Shown: positions 54,060 through 64,000 of the stretch, in pieces | Layout of the letters: each line of letters opens with the position of its first letter | Numbering within the stretch: the first letter of the stretch is position 1 | From: Hymenopus coronatus | Taxonomy: Eukaryota > Arthropoda > Insecta > Mantodea > Hymenopodidae | Length of the DNA: 64,000 bases | Assembly (NCBI GenBank): GCA_030762935.1 | Contig: CM060880.1 | Coordinates: forward strand, 17,601,001-17,665,000 | Direction: 5' to 3' | The notes under the pieces: generated by a model | What the model was told of the DNA's origin: nothing | Database searches by the model: none | The model's input: only the letters and a program-made list of their open reading frames with translations | Program-made: the position numbers and the translations under genes

Positions 54060-55400
54060 CTGGATCAAAACAAATTTGGTAAGAGTGTCAATTGGAGGTA
54101 TATCAAAATTCATTGCATGATTTCTATACTTGAATATAAATATTTTCTCCCAAACCATTAAATCTATGGGCCCATTTAAGTGTTTTAATAATTTAACATC
54201 TGGATTTATTTCATGACATGATTAAATTTCCAAAAATGTTCTGCTACAGCTGATTTACCAATATAAACAAGGTCACAATTTAAACAGTTTAATTGATAAA
54301 ATGCCAGATTTTTTATTTTTTGAAATTTCATCCTTTTTAGAAAAGCCTAAAACTTCTTTATACTGTATTTATTTTGAGGAACCAATATTATGCCATGCTC
54401 TCTGAAAATATTTGTGAATTTTTTATTTGCCCAAGGGTGATAAGTAAATTTTTTAAAAATGTAATTATCTTTTATTTTCTTAAGCGTAGAAATATCTTTA
54501 ATAGCTTTTTGATATTTAAACTTCTCAATTTGTTTATTTATAAAATCAGTATTATAACCATTAATTAAAGCAGTGTTAATAATGTGTTTATATTCTTTAT
54601 AGAATTCATTTTTATTAAGGGGTAAATTAATTAACCTATAAATTAAACTATTAAAAACAGCAAATTTATGTGAAAAAGGGTTAAAGCCATTATTTTTTAT
54701 ATAATTATCAGTGTGGGTTTGCTTTCTGTATATTCCAAAATTCAATTTATTGTCTTTTTTTATTATTTTTAAATCCAGGAAAGGGAGATAGCCATCAGTT
54801 TCTAATGTGAATTTTATAGCCTTATCTTGTAAATTTAAAAGTTTTAAAGCATCATTTACATGTTTATCAGGAACAATAGCAAATATATCATCTACATATC
54901 TATACCAAGTTTTAAAAATTAGAGGGAATGCTTTAGTGACCTGTATTTCAAAATAGCTCATGAAAAGATCAGCAAGAAAAGGTGAAAGTGGACTACCCAT
55001 TGCTAAACCAAAAGTTTATTGATAGAATTTGTCATTAAAGCTGAAAAAATTTTGATCCAAACAAAGATTAGTAAGGATAGCAAAATCATTTATTAAATCT
55101 TCATTCAGTTCTATAGAACTTAACCATCTTTTTAAAAATGTCAAAAGTTTTTCTCTAGGAATGCTTGGAAACAAAGCAGTTACATCAAAAGAAACAAGTT
55201 TATAATTTGTAGATAATGTAATATTGCTGATCCTTTCGACTAGCTCAAAAGAATTTTTAATACTTAAACTCTCAAATTTTTCAAAATTAGTGAATTTTTT
55301 ATTTAACCATTTAGCTAGGCTGTAAGTAGGTGCAATTTACAATAGGTCTCATTTTATTTCCAGGTTTATGAATTTTGGGAAGAGCATATATTCTGGGTAA
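54060..55400 (-). pseudogene. Penelope-like element: reverse transcriptase and degenerate GIY-YIG domain
   Basis: Minus-strand order: LPRIYALPKIHKPGNKMRPI near 55390-55330; after a shift KLVSFDVTALFPSIP near 55205-55160; then an in-frame TAA near 55020; then a 217-codon open frame 55000-54347 with GLAMGSPLSPFLADLFMSY and the catalytic YVDDIFAIVP, PFLDLKIIKKDNKLNFGIYR, and the linker TYHPWANKKFTNIFREHGII. Further on, NCLNCDLVYIGKSAVAEHFW and LNGPIDLMVWEKIFIFKYRN are the GIY-YIG region with shifts. Penelope-like elements copy themselves by target-primed reverse transcription with this pair of activities. This copy is 5'-truncated and inactive but the best of three in the window. Confidence 0.82.
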
Positions 55401-55419
55401 AATAATATTTGTAAATTAA

Positions 55420-57060
55420 AATAATATTTAATAAATAATAATATAATAATATTTAAAATATTTAATATTTGTGTTATTCTTCACTGTTACTAGCTTCTTT
55501 TTACATTTGTCAAGTGAAAGTTTGAGAGATAGGGGTAGAGTCAAATTTTAACTTTTTGTTTCCATTTGTGGAAGCAGCATATTAGGTACATCTTATATTG
55601 ACCTCTTTACTGCAGAAATGATTAAAGATTGCTGTAACTAAACAGTTGGTAGATCTCTAAGATGACTTAGTTCACAAGGTCATGGCCTACTTCCACCATC
55701 AACACTTTTGGCCACTCAGGTTCTTGGTGCATTGCCGCTTTAAATATGTATTACCATTTTGAAATAATTCAAATATTATCTGTGAGCAGAAAATATCTTA
55801 ATAGCTTCGAAAAAGCTATTGCATTTTTCTATATTGTCAAAGTTACGGATTTATTTAACACGTTATTTATTATATAAGTTATTTTCAATTAGCAACAACA
55901 AATTATAATAGTTATTAATATTCACTACTTGTGCACATTGTTTATAAGCAGCTTGAGATATGATAGAAAGGTACACAATCAGCACTTACTTGGCAAAATC
56001 GCAACCACACAAACTGTCAAATGCAAAGTTTGAGCATTTGAACATGACAAAGTTTTGCTTATAAGAAAATAGTACTACTGTAGCAACTAAAAGAAGTAAA
56101 CAAATGTTGAAGCGTTAAAACAGACAGGATGTGAACCATGTTTTACTATTTGTCTTGCTTATCTTATACCAAAAATACTGCTATTCTCTGTCAGCCTTAC
56201 TTCACCGATAATGTGAACAAAAGCAGGTACAATGGCTAGATTGGTTGCTGAACATTTTACTGCTTTTCTGCAACACAAAATACTTCCTCTTAAATTGCCG
56301 AGTGAGCACAGAAATATTGTATTACACTATACAATGATGTCTAAATAATTTAGTATGAATGATTAAGGAACAAAATTTACTAATCATTTAATCATTATTT
56401 CTTTATGTAACAATGCATATCCATTATGCAGTTCATTTTTAAATATTGGATGAGAACAGTAACAAAATTTCCAAGAGCGATAAGAGGCAGTGTGTGGGGA
56501 GTGAGAAAGTATAGAACATTATTTGATAGAATGCATGGAATTAGCAATATGGACAAACAAAGTTTGGGAGAAAAAATGGTAAAAAATGAGGGGAAACAAA
56601 ACTATAAAAATGTTAACAGGGAAGGAAGACGAATAGCATAGGTGAGTTCTTGCAGAAAGCAAGAGAATTAAGGAGTACAAAAGAAAAAGACAGAGTGAAG
56701 AAGAGGGTTGACAAGAACTACTCGGGAGGCTAATGGCCTGGGTGCCATGCGAACAGGAACAAGAAGGCAATTAAAATTTGTACATAGTTTAGGTTAGACT
56801 GTGTAAAATGTAAAACCTATTTAAAAGAAACTGTATAAATAAATATTCATTCATTCAATACAAGTGCTGCTCTGATGTGATGCAATGGTAGCTTTACAAG
56901 TATGAATCCAGATTTTACAAGAAATTAGCCCCTTTCTCTAGTCCTTTTGGCATAAGAATACAAGGCTCAACAAAAAGTTGGTGAATAAGATATTCATCCA
57001 CTTTCACTAGGTTACAAATGCAGGAATTTAAAAATACAAAGTGGCGTTTTTTTTTTAAAG
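55420..57060. other. Intergenic DNA, nothing recognised
   Basis: AT-rich, with a Lys/Arg-rich short frame at 56426-56641 that resembles no family I know. 56670-56870 looks like the 3' end of a retroposed sequence (ends in TAAATAAATATTCATTCATTC), class unknown. Confidence 0.4.
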
Positions 57061-57065
57061 ATTGT

Positions 57066-57071
57066 TTTATT
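57066..57071 (-). terminator. Candidate MEMO1 polyadenylation signal
   Basis: AATAAA on the minus strand about 620 bp past the MEMO1 stop codon. It would give a 3' UTR of ordinary length. Confidence 0.4.
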
Positions 57072-57691
57072 ACAGAACTCTGCTACATTTATGGACTTTT
57101 GAATTTAGATTGTTTTCAGTGATAAAGACCTCTACCCGACCGAGTACGTACCTTCTGCTCATTGATGGATACACAAGAACAATACAAAACGTTTAGCCAA
57201 GTTAGCAGAAAGGGTGTATTATATCACAGGTGTATATAGTTGCTCATTGTAAAGTTGGAAGCACCTGCTGGGGTGATAGGCCCAGAACAGTCACTACTGC
57301 AAGGAACCAGCACCGACTTTCTGCAGCAGCAGCAGCTCGATTCCTAACATCGAATAATCACAACACAATCCACTGCAAATAAGGCCATGGACTAACCAAT
57401 AAATTAAATACATCAAAGTTACAATTACAAGCATTTAGGACAGAGGTTCGAGGGGGAGAGCTAAGTCTGTTTTCACAATGGATACATGCAATTAAGGCTG
57501 GGGTGACCACCCCTTCTTATTGTACAAACATCCCTCCCCCATTTAACATATAAGCAGCACTCTTTTTTTCTTTTTAAATTCATTTGTTACATTGTTTGTA
57601 AGCCAAGCTGCATCAGTGCACTGCCCCACAGCAGTCACCTGGGTAGCTGGGGCATTTCCTCTTGATGGAAGGTGCTAGGAAAAGCCGCGCG

Positions 57692-57832
57692 TTATTCAAA
57701 CGTCAGAGCAGCTGCTGCGTAACTAACCGAAGAATCGTTCATGCTGCAACATTGGCTAGACTGTGCATACTTGAGAAATTTCAAGGTCATCTTGTGGCCA
57801 TTGCTGCCAGATTTCTGTAGGCTATGCACGGC
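57692..57832 (-). CDS. MEMO1: MEMO1 last coding exon and stop
   Basis: [40 protein letters not shown] and AAALTFE with TAA. Acceptor TTGTTACAG. It lies in a frame with no long plus-strand meaning. Confidence 0.92.
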   Translation of the reverse strand, partial: AVHSLQKSGSNGHKMTLKFLKYAQSSQCCSMNDSSVSYAAAALTFE

Positions 57833-60800
57833 CTGTAACAAAAGAAAAACAGGTCTCATACAACTATATCAGTCATTGCAGCACAAGTATATAAGTGGTA
57901 ATGTTGCATCCTTTGCACCCACAAGATGTATAATCTTGCTAAATCATACAACTTTAGAAAGGAGGAAATCACTGATCATGAGTAGGTTGGCAAGTGGTGA
58001 AGCAGCCCATTGTTATGGGAGCAGAAGCGATGTATATCCAAAAATGTAATTTCCAAACTGGGACAGAAGTTAAACAGAACCAGTTGTATGTGGGAAGTGG
58101 AAGTCCCAGGGTTAATGAGTGAATGAAATGGAGCATTGGATATTCATTACCATATTTATTAACATACAAGACAATCTTCTTCTCCAAAATATTCATATTT
58201 GCAATAGGGGGTTTATCTTGGATTCATATGTTTTTTCTGTCATTCATATTTTGTTTTTTACCTTGGAGAAATTTGAATGGGGGACTGTTTTACTTCCGGA
58301 ATGTTTCTTTTTCCAATGGGACATTATTTTATCTGGAATGTTTTTATTTAACTTTTTGTAACCGTTTAAAATTAGGCACCATAAATGGCGGTTACATCAC
58401 CTAAGTAAAGAAAGGTATGGACAGGAAAAAAAAATGAAATGATCCCATAGGCCTCGAATACTCGAATACCATCAGGGTCGAAGAAAACAAGAGTTAAGTC
58501 AAGCAAGACTGGATAGGAAAAGTAAAAGAGGAGAACTGATATGTGGAAAGGAAGAAATATCAGCCCAAGTTAATAACTCACCAAGCTGACCAGTGCTTTT
58601 TGGTGCATAGCCCTTCCATTTAGTTCATCACATAATTTTGTTTAGATCGGTTTCTTTTTCTTTCCTTTTTTTTTTTTTTTTTTTTTGTAACGTCCTTTAA
58701 CGTGGTTGGTCATATCAGATGATGAATGAAATTGGTGAAATGATGCTCAAATGATCTCAGGGTCCATGAGCTTAAAGTTACTCGACATTCGTCTTCTCAG
58801 GATAAGGGAAAACTCTGAAAAAAAACCTTATCCAGGTAACTCACTGTAAGCGAGATTTGAACTCATGACCTTTTGAATGTGAGGCAGACATGCTACCACC
58901 ACACTACCCAGGCAGGCATCGGTATCTTTAAGTCTTCAAATTATAGAAGCAATTAAAGTGTCTCCTTTCTATTATAACAAAATTGATATGTGATTACTAA
59001 CAGCTGCACTGTGTGAACGTGAGGGATCGGACATTAGGCTTTTGTCCAGGTCAGTTCCTTTAAGCCTTCAGTTAATTATTAAAGGGATTAAGTGTTAATA
59101 ACAAAAGTCTTTTACTCTGCTGCCCAACCTTTAGTCAACATGGTAATATAACATCAAAATACTGGAATGCAAGAGAGCAAATGGCTTCACTGCCAACTGC
59201 TCAACATTAGATACCAACCATCCATGTTTTTTCTGTGGAAAAGTTTTTAAATTTCACAGTTGCACCAGTAACAAAGCCTGGAGGAAGCGGTAAAATTACT
59301 GCCAAGTTCATGGCATATATGGCAGGTTTATGCATTTCATTTCATGCCATAAAGTTAGCTGTTAGCAGACCAAGGATTCTACATCATCATACATGTTTGC
59401 CAGACTTATAGACCATGTCCAAATGTATTGTATGCATTCTCACTGGAAAAAAGATTTTTCTTCAAGACTAAAATAGAAAGAAAACTTCCTTTCACATTGG
59501 TGGTTGTGCCTAATTATTGAGGACCAATGGTCAAACAGAAAGAGAGTTTAGTTGCACATTTCACAGCTGACATGCTTCTGTTCTCTCCCTTCTACCCATT
59601 ATGTGAATATTTACACAAATTCAAATAATGTAAAACTTTTTACAACTGTGTTATATTGTCTTGTCTAAATGGAAAATTTATCCATAACAGTCATTCCAGT
59701 GTGCTGCCGTTACCACCATTACTCTATGCACACAAAGTGGTACATTTCCATTCTCCCCTCTCCCAATCATTACAAGAATTCCATTGCAAAATATATATAT
59801 ATATTTTTTTTTTTTTTAGTTTAACCTGGTTGGTCATATTGGACGATGAATGAAATTGGTGAAATGATGCTCAAATGATCTCGGGGTCCATGGAGCTTAA
59901 AGTTACTCGACATTTGGCTTCTCAGGATAAGGGAAAACCCTGATAAAAACCTTATTTGGGTAACTCACCCTAAGCAAGATTCGAACTCACGACCTATGTG
60001 AAGCATACACGCTACCACCATACTACCCAAGCGGGCAAATTTCAATTAGTAAAACTGTTAACAATGATGTGTAATATTAGCTATATTGAGAATATACGGA
60101 AAATGTTATTCATTTCTCTCTCCTGCCTGTTGCTTTAATTTCAGTAATTTTCCACAAAACACAACACAAAAAATTGGTTTAAGTGTCCCTTAGTTTGATC
60201 AAAATATATGTTCAGTAAATATTAAGTTACAATGTCTTATTTTTATATAAATTTTATATTTTTATGTTAAATTCCTCAATTAGATTCTGAAAAAAAAAAA
60301 GGGGTTGTCTTGCATTTGAGGTCTTATGTTCAGAGAAATAGGGTAATAGCAATGGATTGAATAATTCCTTTTTACTCATCCAGTATTAGATGTTAATTAC
60401 TGTTCATTCACATTTAAAATCAAATTCTAATCCCTCAGCAGTTTGCAAAATTTAATTTCAGTAATACCAGATTGTGAAAGCATACCATTTGTCAAACACA
60501 TTGGTGCCTGTAGCTCTGTGATACAACTTTCTATTATTTGTTAAATAAATATATTCAGAGCATTCAGATACTGCCTCTGTGGTCGAGAGGTCCTGACTGG
60601 GTTAGTATGGATGGCTGGAGCATGCTTTGTCTTCAGAGCTTGTCCAACCATGTTTAAATTCATCAATTCAAAAGAAAATAGTCTTTAACATGGTGCAAAA
60701 CCTGTGTGAACTTTATCCAATTCTGTTTTCATTCATCAGTCCAACAATTCAAATGAAAATGTTTAACAACAGGACAAACCTTTTTTTTTTTCCATTTTCA

Positions 60801-62486
60801 ATCACAGTTGGCTCAATGACTAATTCAGATGACTATCAACAACAAACTGTATGCTGTACATTGTTGAAATTTTTTGTACAATCCTTTGAATAGTCAAGCT
60901 TACCAACCATGAAGCTGGAACAAAAATATTCTAGTCTTTCATGGAAATTTACCAGACTTTTCAAATCAATCTTGTATGGTATTGACTAGTAATGGTTTCA
61001 AATTAAGTATATTGACTTAAATGTGCAGTATGCAGAATCAGCATTCGGCTGTTTTTATCACAGATTGGTTAAAAAGCTCATCTGAAGGAAAGGTTGAGAC
61101 AAGGAAAAAAAATCTGACTCACATGACAAATTACACTCACATGACTTTCTCTAGTTACTCAACAAAATAATTCTTCTTTCAACACCATGCTAATTGAGAT
61201 AAACATTAGCAGAATTTTATTACTTAGTTCCTTATAAGTAGAATGGAACTAAGGGAATGCACTAGGTTAAAGTGATAGTCAAATGTTTTAAAAGCTGTCG
61301 TTATGCGATTGTCATTGCAAATCGCTTCTATGCTTGGCCAGGAGTAGAACAAAAGAAAAGCAGACACTCCCATCTGAGAAACAATTGAAACTAATAACAA
61401 GGAATACCCCAAAAATGGTAAGCTCCACAAAAAAAATATATATATATGAATAATTTGTGTATTTTAACAAGATCTACATTTTTTGTGAAGTAAGTTTTTG
61501 TCTATCTCTTACGGTTTACTAGTTATACCAAATTAAGCAAAATTCATCCAGAATAAACAGGTCTTTAGAAGCTATTTCCAGAAAATTCAAGGTATACATT
61601 TTATTTGTGATAGATATGGCTTTAATATGTGGTATTTTAATCAAAATTGTTAGAGCCATTTTTAAGAAAACAAAATTTTCAAAATTTTTCCATGTAAAGG
61701 GTAGTTAGGGGTGGGGGGATTTTCTTGAAAATCTTTGTGTCGCATTCTTGGAAAATACCAAATTTAAATACCAAGTTTGGTATTTAACTGCCTTTTCGTT
61801 CTTGAGTTATGTGGCTGGCACACACACATGGACCTGTTTCTGAAAATGCTTTTTTTGGATTCAGGGGGTTCTAAAACATGTATTTCCGGTGAAATCTCGA
61901 CATCGAATTTTTGGGTGGAAAACAATACTTCTCTATCCCTATGTACATTTAACATATGTGGCTAGAGAAAGTAATTGTCAAAATGTTCTATCGGATGACA
62001 TACTTCAAATGCTAGAACTGTTAAGAAATTGATATTATACACAGTGGCGTAATATTAAAAGTTACCTAAACATGAGACATACCTGCAGTAAAACTCCTAT
62101 AGGATGACGCCCACATATAGTATTGCCAAACTTCTTGAGATAATCCGTAAATGCTGCAGGATTTAAAGTCTCAATGATATCCATACCCTGCAATAAAAAA
62201 TGACAATCAATGCTAACATCTACATTACAGTTGTGCAGTGGAACTTTAGAAGCAGACTGTACTTACTGTGCGATCTAGTGTTTGTATAGACTGGTATATC
62301 TCGCCCCAGTTGCGGTCGTAGAATGTATAACGGAAACGATGACCCCAGTGGCAAAAGTCAGACGAGATTACGAATAGGTTCTGAGGATCGGCAAGATAAC
62401 GTGAGAATATTCGTCCATACATAGCCTCCTTCTCTGGGGTGAGGGACCCCACCAACACTGGCACAATGGTGAATGAGTCCTTGTAG
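57692..62486 (-). CDS. MEMO1: MEMO1, C-terminal half (three exons, 5' part outside window)
   Basis: MEMO1 is a conserved cytosolic metal-binding protein of the class III dioxygenase fold, linked to receptor tyrosine kinase signalling, cell migration and redox or iron handling. Exons in coding order are 62486-62267, 62187-62083 and 57832-57692. They join in phase (1+219, 105, 141 nt) to about 154 residues; human MEMO1 has 297, so the N-terminal half lies beyond 64000. Landmarks: [33 protein letters not shown] (His metal-site region), [13 protein letters not shown] (Cys corresponding to human Cys244), YAQSSQC and [12 protein letters not shown], then TAA at 57694-57692. Splice signals are canonical. 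The intron between the first two exons seen is only 79 bp. Convergent with XRCC3. Confidence 0.93.
58658..58917 (-). mobile_element. SINE S1, full copy with 12-bp target duplication
   Basis: ATCGGTTTCTTT (58646-58657) and ATCGGTATCTTT (58918-58929) flank it. On the minus strand: head TGCCTGGGTAGTGTGGTGGT, B box ATGAGTTCAAATCTCGC, the S1 body, and a poly(A) tail (T-run on plus at about 58664-58686). Confidence 0.82.
59150..59222 (+). mobile_element. LINE 3' tail fragment
   Basis: TACTGGAATGCAAGAGAGCAA, TGGCTTCACTGCCAACTGC and CAACATTAGATACCAACCAT match the end of the LINE at 47990-48870. Confidence 0.6.
59803..60036 (-). mobile_element. SINE S1, reverse copy
   Basis: T-run at about 59804-59817, then GGTTGGTCATATTGGACGATG, CAAATGATCTCGGGGTCCATG, and a head ending GCTACCACCATACTACCCAAG CGGG; B box (minus) GTGAGTTCGAATCTTGC is well kept. 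Confidence 0.8.
60040..61125. other. MEMO1 intron segment, nothing recognised
   Basis: A tRNA-like fragment (CTCTGTGGTCGAGAGGTCC, near 60572) is too weak to call. No conserved frame. Confidence 0.35.
61130..61975 (-). repeat. Repeat A, full-length reverse copy
   Basis: CACATGACTTTCTCTAGTTAC, GATAAACATTAGCAGAATTTT, CAAATGTTTTAAAAGCTGTCG, CTTACGGTTTACTAGTTATA, TAAATACCAAGTTTGGTATTTAA and TTTTTGGGTGGAAAACAATAC, ending GTGGCTAGAGAAAGTAATTG. It ends about 110 bp from a MEMO1 exon border. Confidence 0.8.
62083..62187 (-). CDS. MEMO1: MEMO1 exon (second from last)
   Basis: [20 protein letters not shown] and [15 protein letters not shown]. Acceptor ATTGCAG, donor GTATGT, phase 0. Confidence 0.93.
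62267..62486 (-). CDS. MEMO1: MEMO1 exon (third from last)
   Basis: [39 protein letters not shown], and [13 protein letters not shown]. Acceptor TTTCAG, donor GTAAGT; starts in phase 1. Confidence 0.93.
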
Positions 62487-62579
62487 CTGAAAGCAGGTAT
62501 GTTATATATTTCTGGTTAAGCATGTCACTACAATTATTTGTGAAGTTTCAATAGCTACTCTTAACAAAAGTTCCTCTAT

Positions 62580-63000
62580 TTATTTGACCACTCGATTAAT
62601 TACGCTACACAACACTTGGGATTTTTGCCGGAAGATGTTTCAAAGGACTAGTTTCCTTCATTTTCAACCTGACACTGACTAATTCCTTGTGGTGAGGCTG
62701 GCTTTGTAACTGCTGTCTCCTCTGGTGTTGGTTCAATGAACTTGCTAAACACATCCTTCTGTGGAACGTTGAAATTGAAAACCCTATTTCTATTTTTTAC
62801 AACAAAGATGTGTTTCTCTTGTTTTCCTGCTATGTGTTTTAGAAGTTTTGGTTCTGAATTTAAACAAGAAATAAAAACTTTCTTAAAATAGGGTTTTCAA
62901 TTTTGACGTTCCACAGGATGTGCTTAGCAAGTTCATTGAACCCCCACCAGACAACAATGCCAGCCAGCTTCACCGCAAGGAATTAATCGATGTAATCAAA
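62580..63000. repeat. Foldback: two inverted arms of about 115 bp
   Basis: 62677-62795 (AATTCCTTGTGGTGAGGCTGG ... GGTTCAATGAACTTGCTAAAC ... GAAAACCCTATTT) and 62884-62990 (AAAATAGGGTTTTCAATTTTG ... AAGTTCATTGAACCC ... CACCGCAAGGAATTAATCG) are inverted, imperfect copies about 90 bp apart. Each arm can be read as a short protein piece (DVLSKFIEPPPDNN in one, DVFSKFIEPTPEE in the other). Confidence 0.65.
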
Positions 63001-63309
63001 TAAATGAATATAACAACACTGTTTACAAATTTCCACAAAAATAAAAAGAAAAGTTCCTCTATATGGCATTCTCTAACTTTTTGCTACTGCAATGTTTTTT
63101 GTTAAGCAACTTCTTACTATTTATGCACTCAGCAATAATGTCTTGTTTTCTCATTGTCAACAGCAGCACTGGAATGCTGACTATTTAGAATTTTTGTTAT
63201 TTTTCCTTGCCAAGGTAGTCAGAAAGCATAATGTGAAGATTTTGCATGATAAAATATAAAATATAATTACCATATTGCAGCACATAAGTTAATAGTCGAA
63301 GCACAAAAA

Positions 63310-64000
63310 AGAAATCTGATGTGTTCATTTCACATGACTTTCTCTACATCTTTGTAACAAATTATTGTTAATAAGCTTACTCTTCTATCTACTTCATTCT
63401 AATCAAAATAAAGATTAGCAGAAACAGTCTTATTACTTAGTGCCTTATAAGTAGAAAGGAAATAAGGGAATACACCAGGCTAAACTGACAGTCAAAATAT
63501 GGTTGCTATGGGATTGAAATCTGTTTCTTTGCATGGCCAGGAGTTGACAAGGTCCCATATGTGAAGTATTTTAAAACTGAAATCAATAACAGGGAACATC
63601 TCAAAAACGATCAACTCCACAAAAAAGTATATATAACATAAATTGTGTGTCTTAATGAGCTCTACATTTTTTATGTAGTAAGTTTTTGTCTATCTCTTTG
63701 ATTTACCAGTTATATCAAATTCCGCAAACTTCATTCAGAATAAAGATGTCTTCAGAGGCTATTCCCAGAAAATTCAAGATATACATTTTATTTGTCACAT
63801 AAATATCTTTAATATACAATATTTAAATAACATTTTTAGAGCCTTTTTTGATAAAATAAATAATTTCAAATATTTTTCCAAGTAATGAGTAGTTAGGGGT
63901 AGGGGATTTTCTTGAAAATCTTTGCATAAATCCTTGGAAGATACTGAACTGAAATACCAAGTTTGGTATTTAACAGACTTTACGTTTTTGAGCTATGCTG
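63310..64000 (-). repeat. Repeat A, reverse copy cut by window end
   Basis: GTGTTCATTTCACATGACTTTC, GATTAGCAGAAACAGTCTTAT, GATTTACCAGTTATATCAAAT, TCTTCAGAGGCTATTCCCAG and AATACCAAGTTTGGTATTTAA, still in family order at the last base. Confidence 0.8.

Noticed and set aside
57741..58049. 102-codon plus-strand open frame
   Set aside because: It overlaps the antisense of the MEMO1 last exon; the minus strand carries clear MEMO1 coding sequence, so this is a shadow frame.
1..64000. CRISPR arrays, bacterial operons, rRNA genes
   Set aside because: No regularly spaced short repeats, no ribosome binding sites before long open frames, and all confident genes are intron-split animal genes.

Overview
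The window is nuclear DNA of an animal, very probably an insect. Three conserved animal genes are split by introns with GT-AG borders. The DNA is AT-rich, and introns and intergenic DNA are packed with eukaryotic transposons: mariner and maT (DD37D), hAT, piggyBac-like, Penelope-like, a Ty3/gypsy piece, a LINE, tRNA-derived SINEs and a Crypton-type recombinase. A polyneopteran such as a cockroach, termite or stick insect would fit the repeat load and long introns, but that is inference; no species can be named from sequence alone.

Genes. (1) MIPEP, mitochondrial intermediate peptidase, plus strand, 8039-31815: eleven coding exons that join in frame to 689 codons plus stop and keep the HEMGH zinc site. 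(2) XRCC3, a RAD51 paralogue for recombinational DNA repair, plus strand, 35813-49891: six coding exons, 318 codons plus stop, Walker A and B intact. (3) MEMO1, minus strand, 57692-62486: the last three coding exons; the 5' part lies beyond the right edge. XRCC3 and MEMO1 converge. The three share no pathway; the order is ordinary eukaryotic gene neighbourhood.

Left flank (1-8038): relics of a DD37D maT transposase and a GTF2IRD2/ZBED-like hAT transposase, a full copy of an unnamed interspersed repeat (repeat A), and a CpG-richer stretch before MIPEP. MIPEP introns hold a mariner relic, a perfect 194-bp palindrome, a MITE with a nested SINE, two Penelope-like fragments, a piggyBac-like deletion element, SINEs, and in intron 10 a nearly intact hAT element (27972-31136) with exact 8-bp target duplications, 18-bp terminal inverted repeats and a two-exon transposase gene broken by one TGA.

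Between MIPEP and XRCC3 lies a frameshifted tyrosine recombinase fragment. XRCC3 introns hold a deleted hAT element (39193-41534) with a complete maT element nested inside, two mariner remnants, a LINE RNase H tail with a SINE, and a piggyBac-like MITE just before the last exon. The 49892-57691 spacer holds a gypsy pol fragment, a SINE beside a MITE, and a Penelope-like reverse transcriptase. MEMO1 introns carry SINEs, repeat A and a foldback.

Repeat A (about 840-1060 bp when full, ends near ACTTTCTCTA) occurs in at least fifteen places in both orientations, often close to exon borders. It and the perfect palindrome are the least explained structures here.
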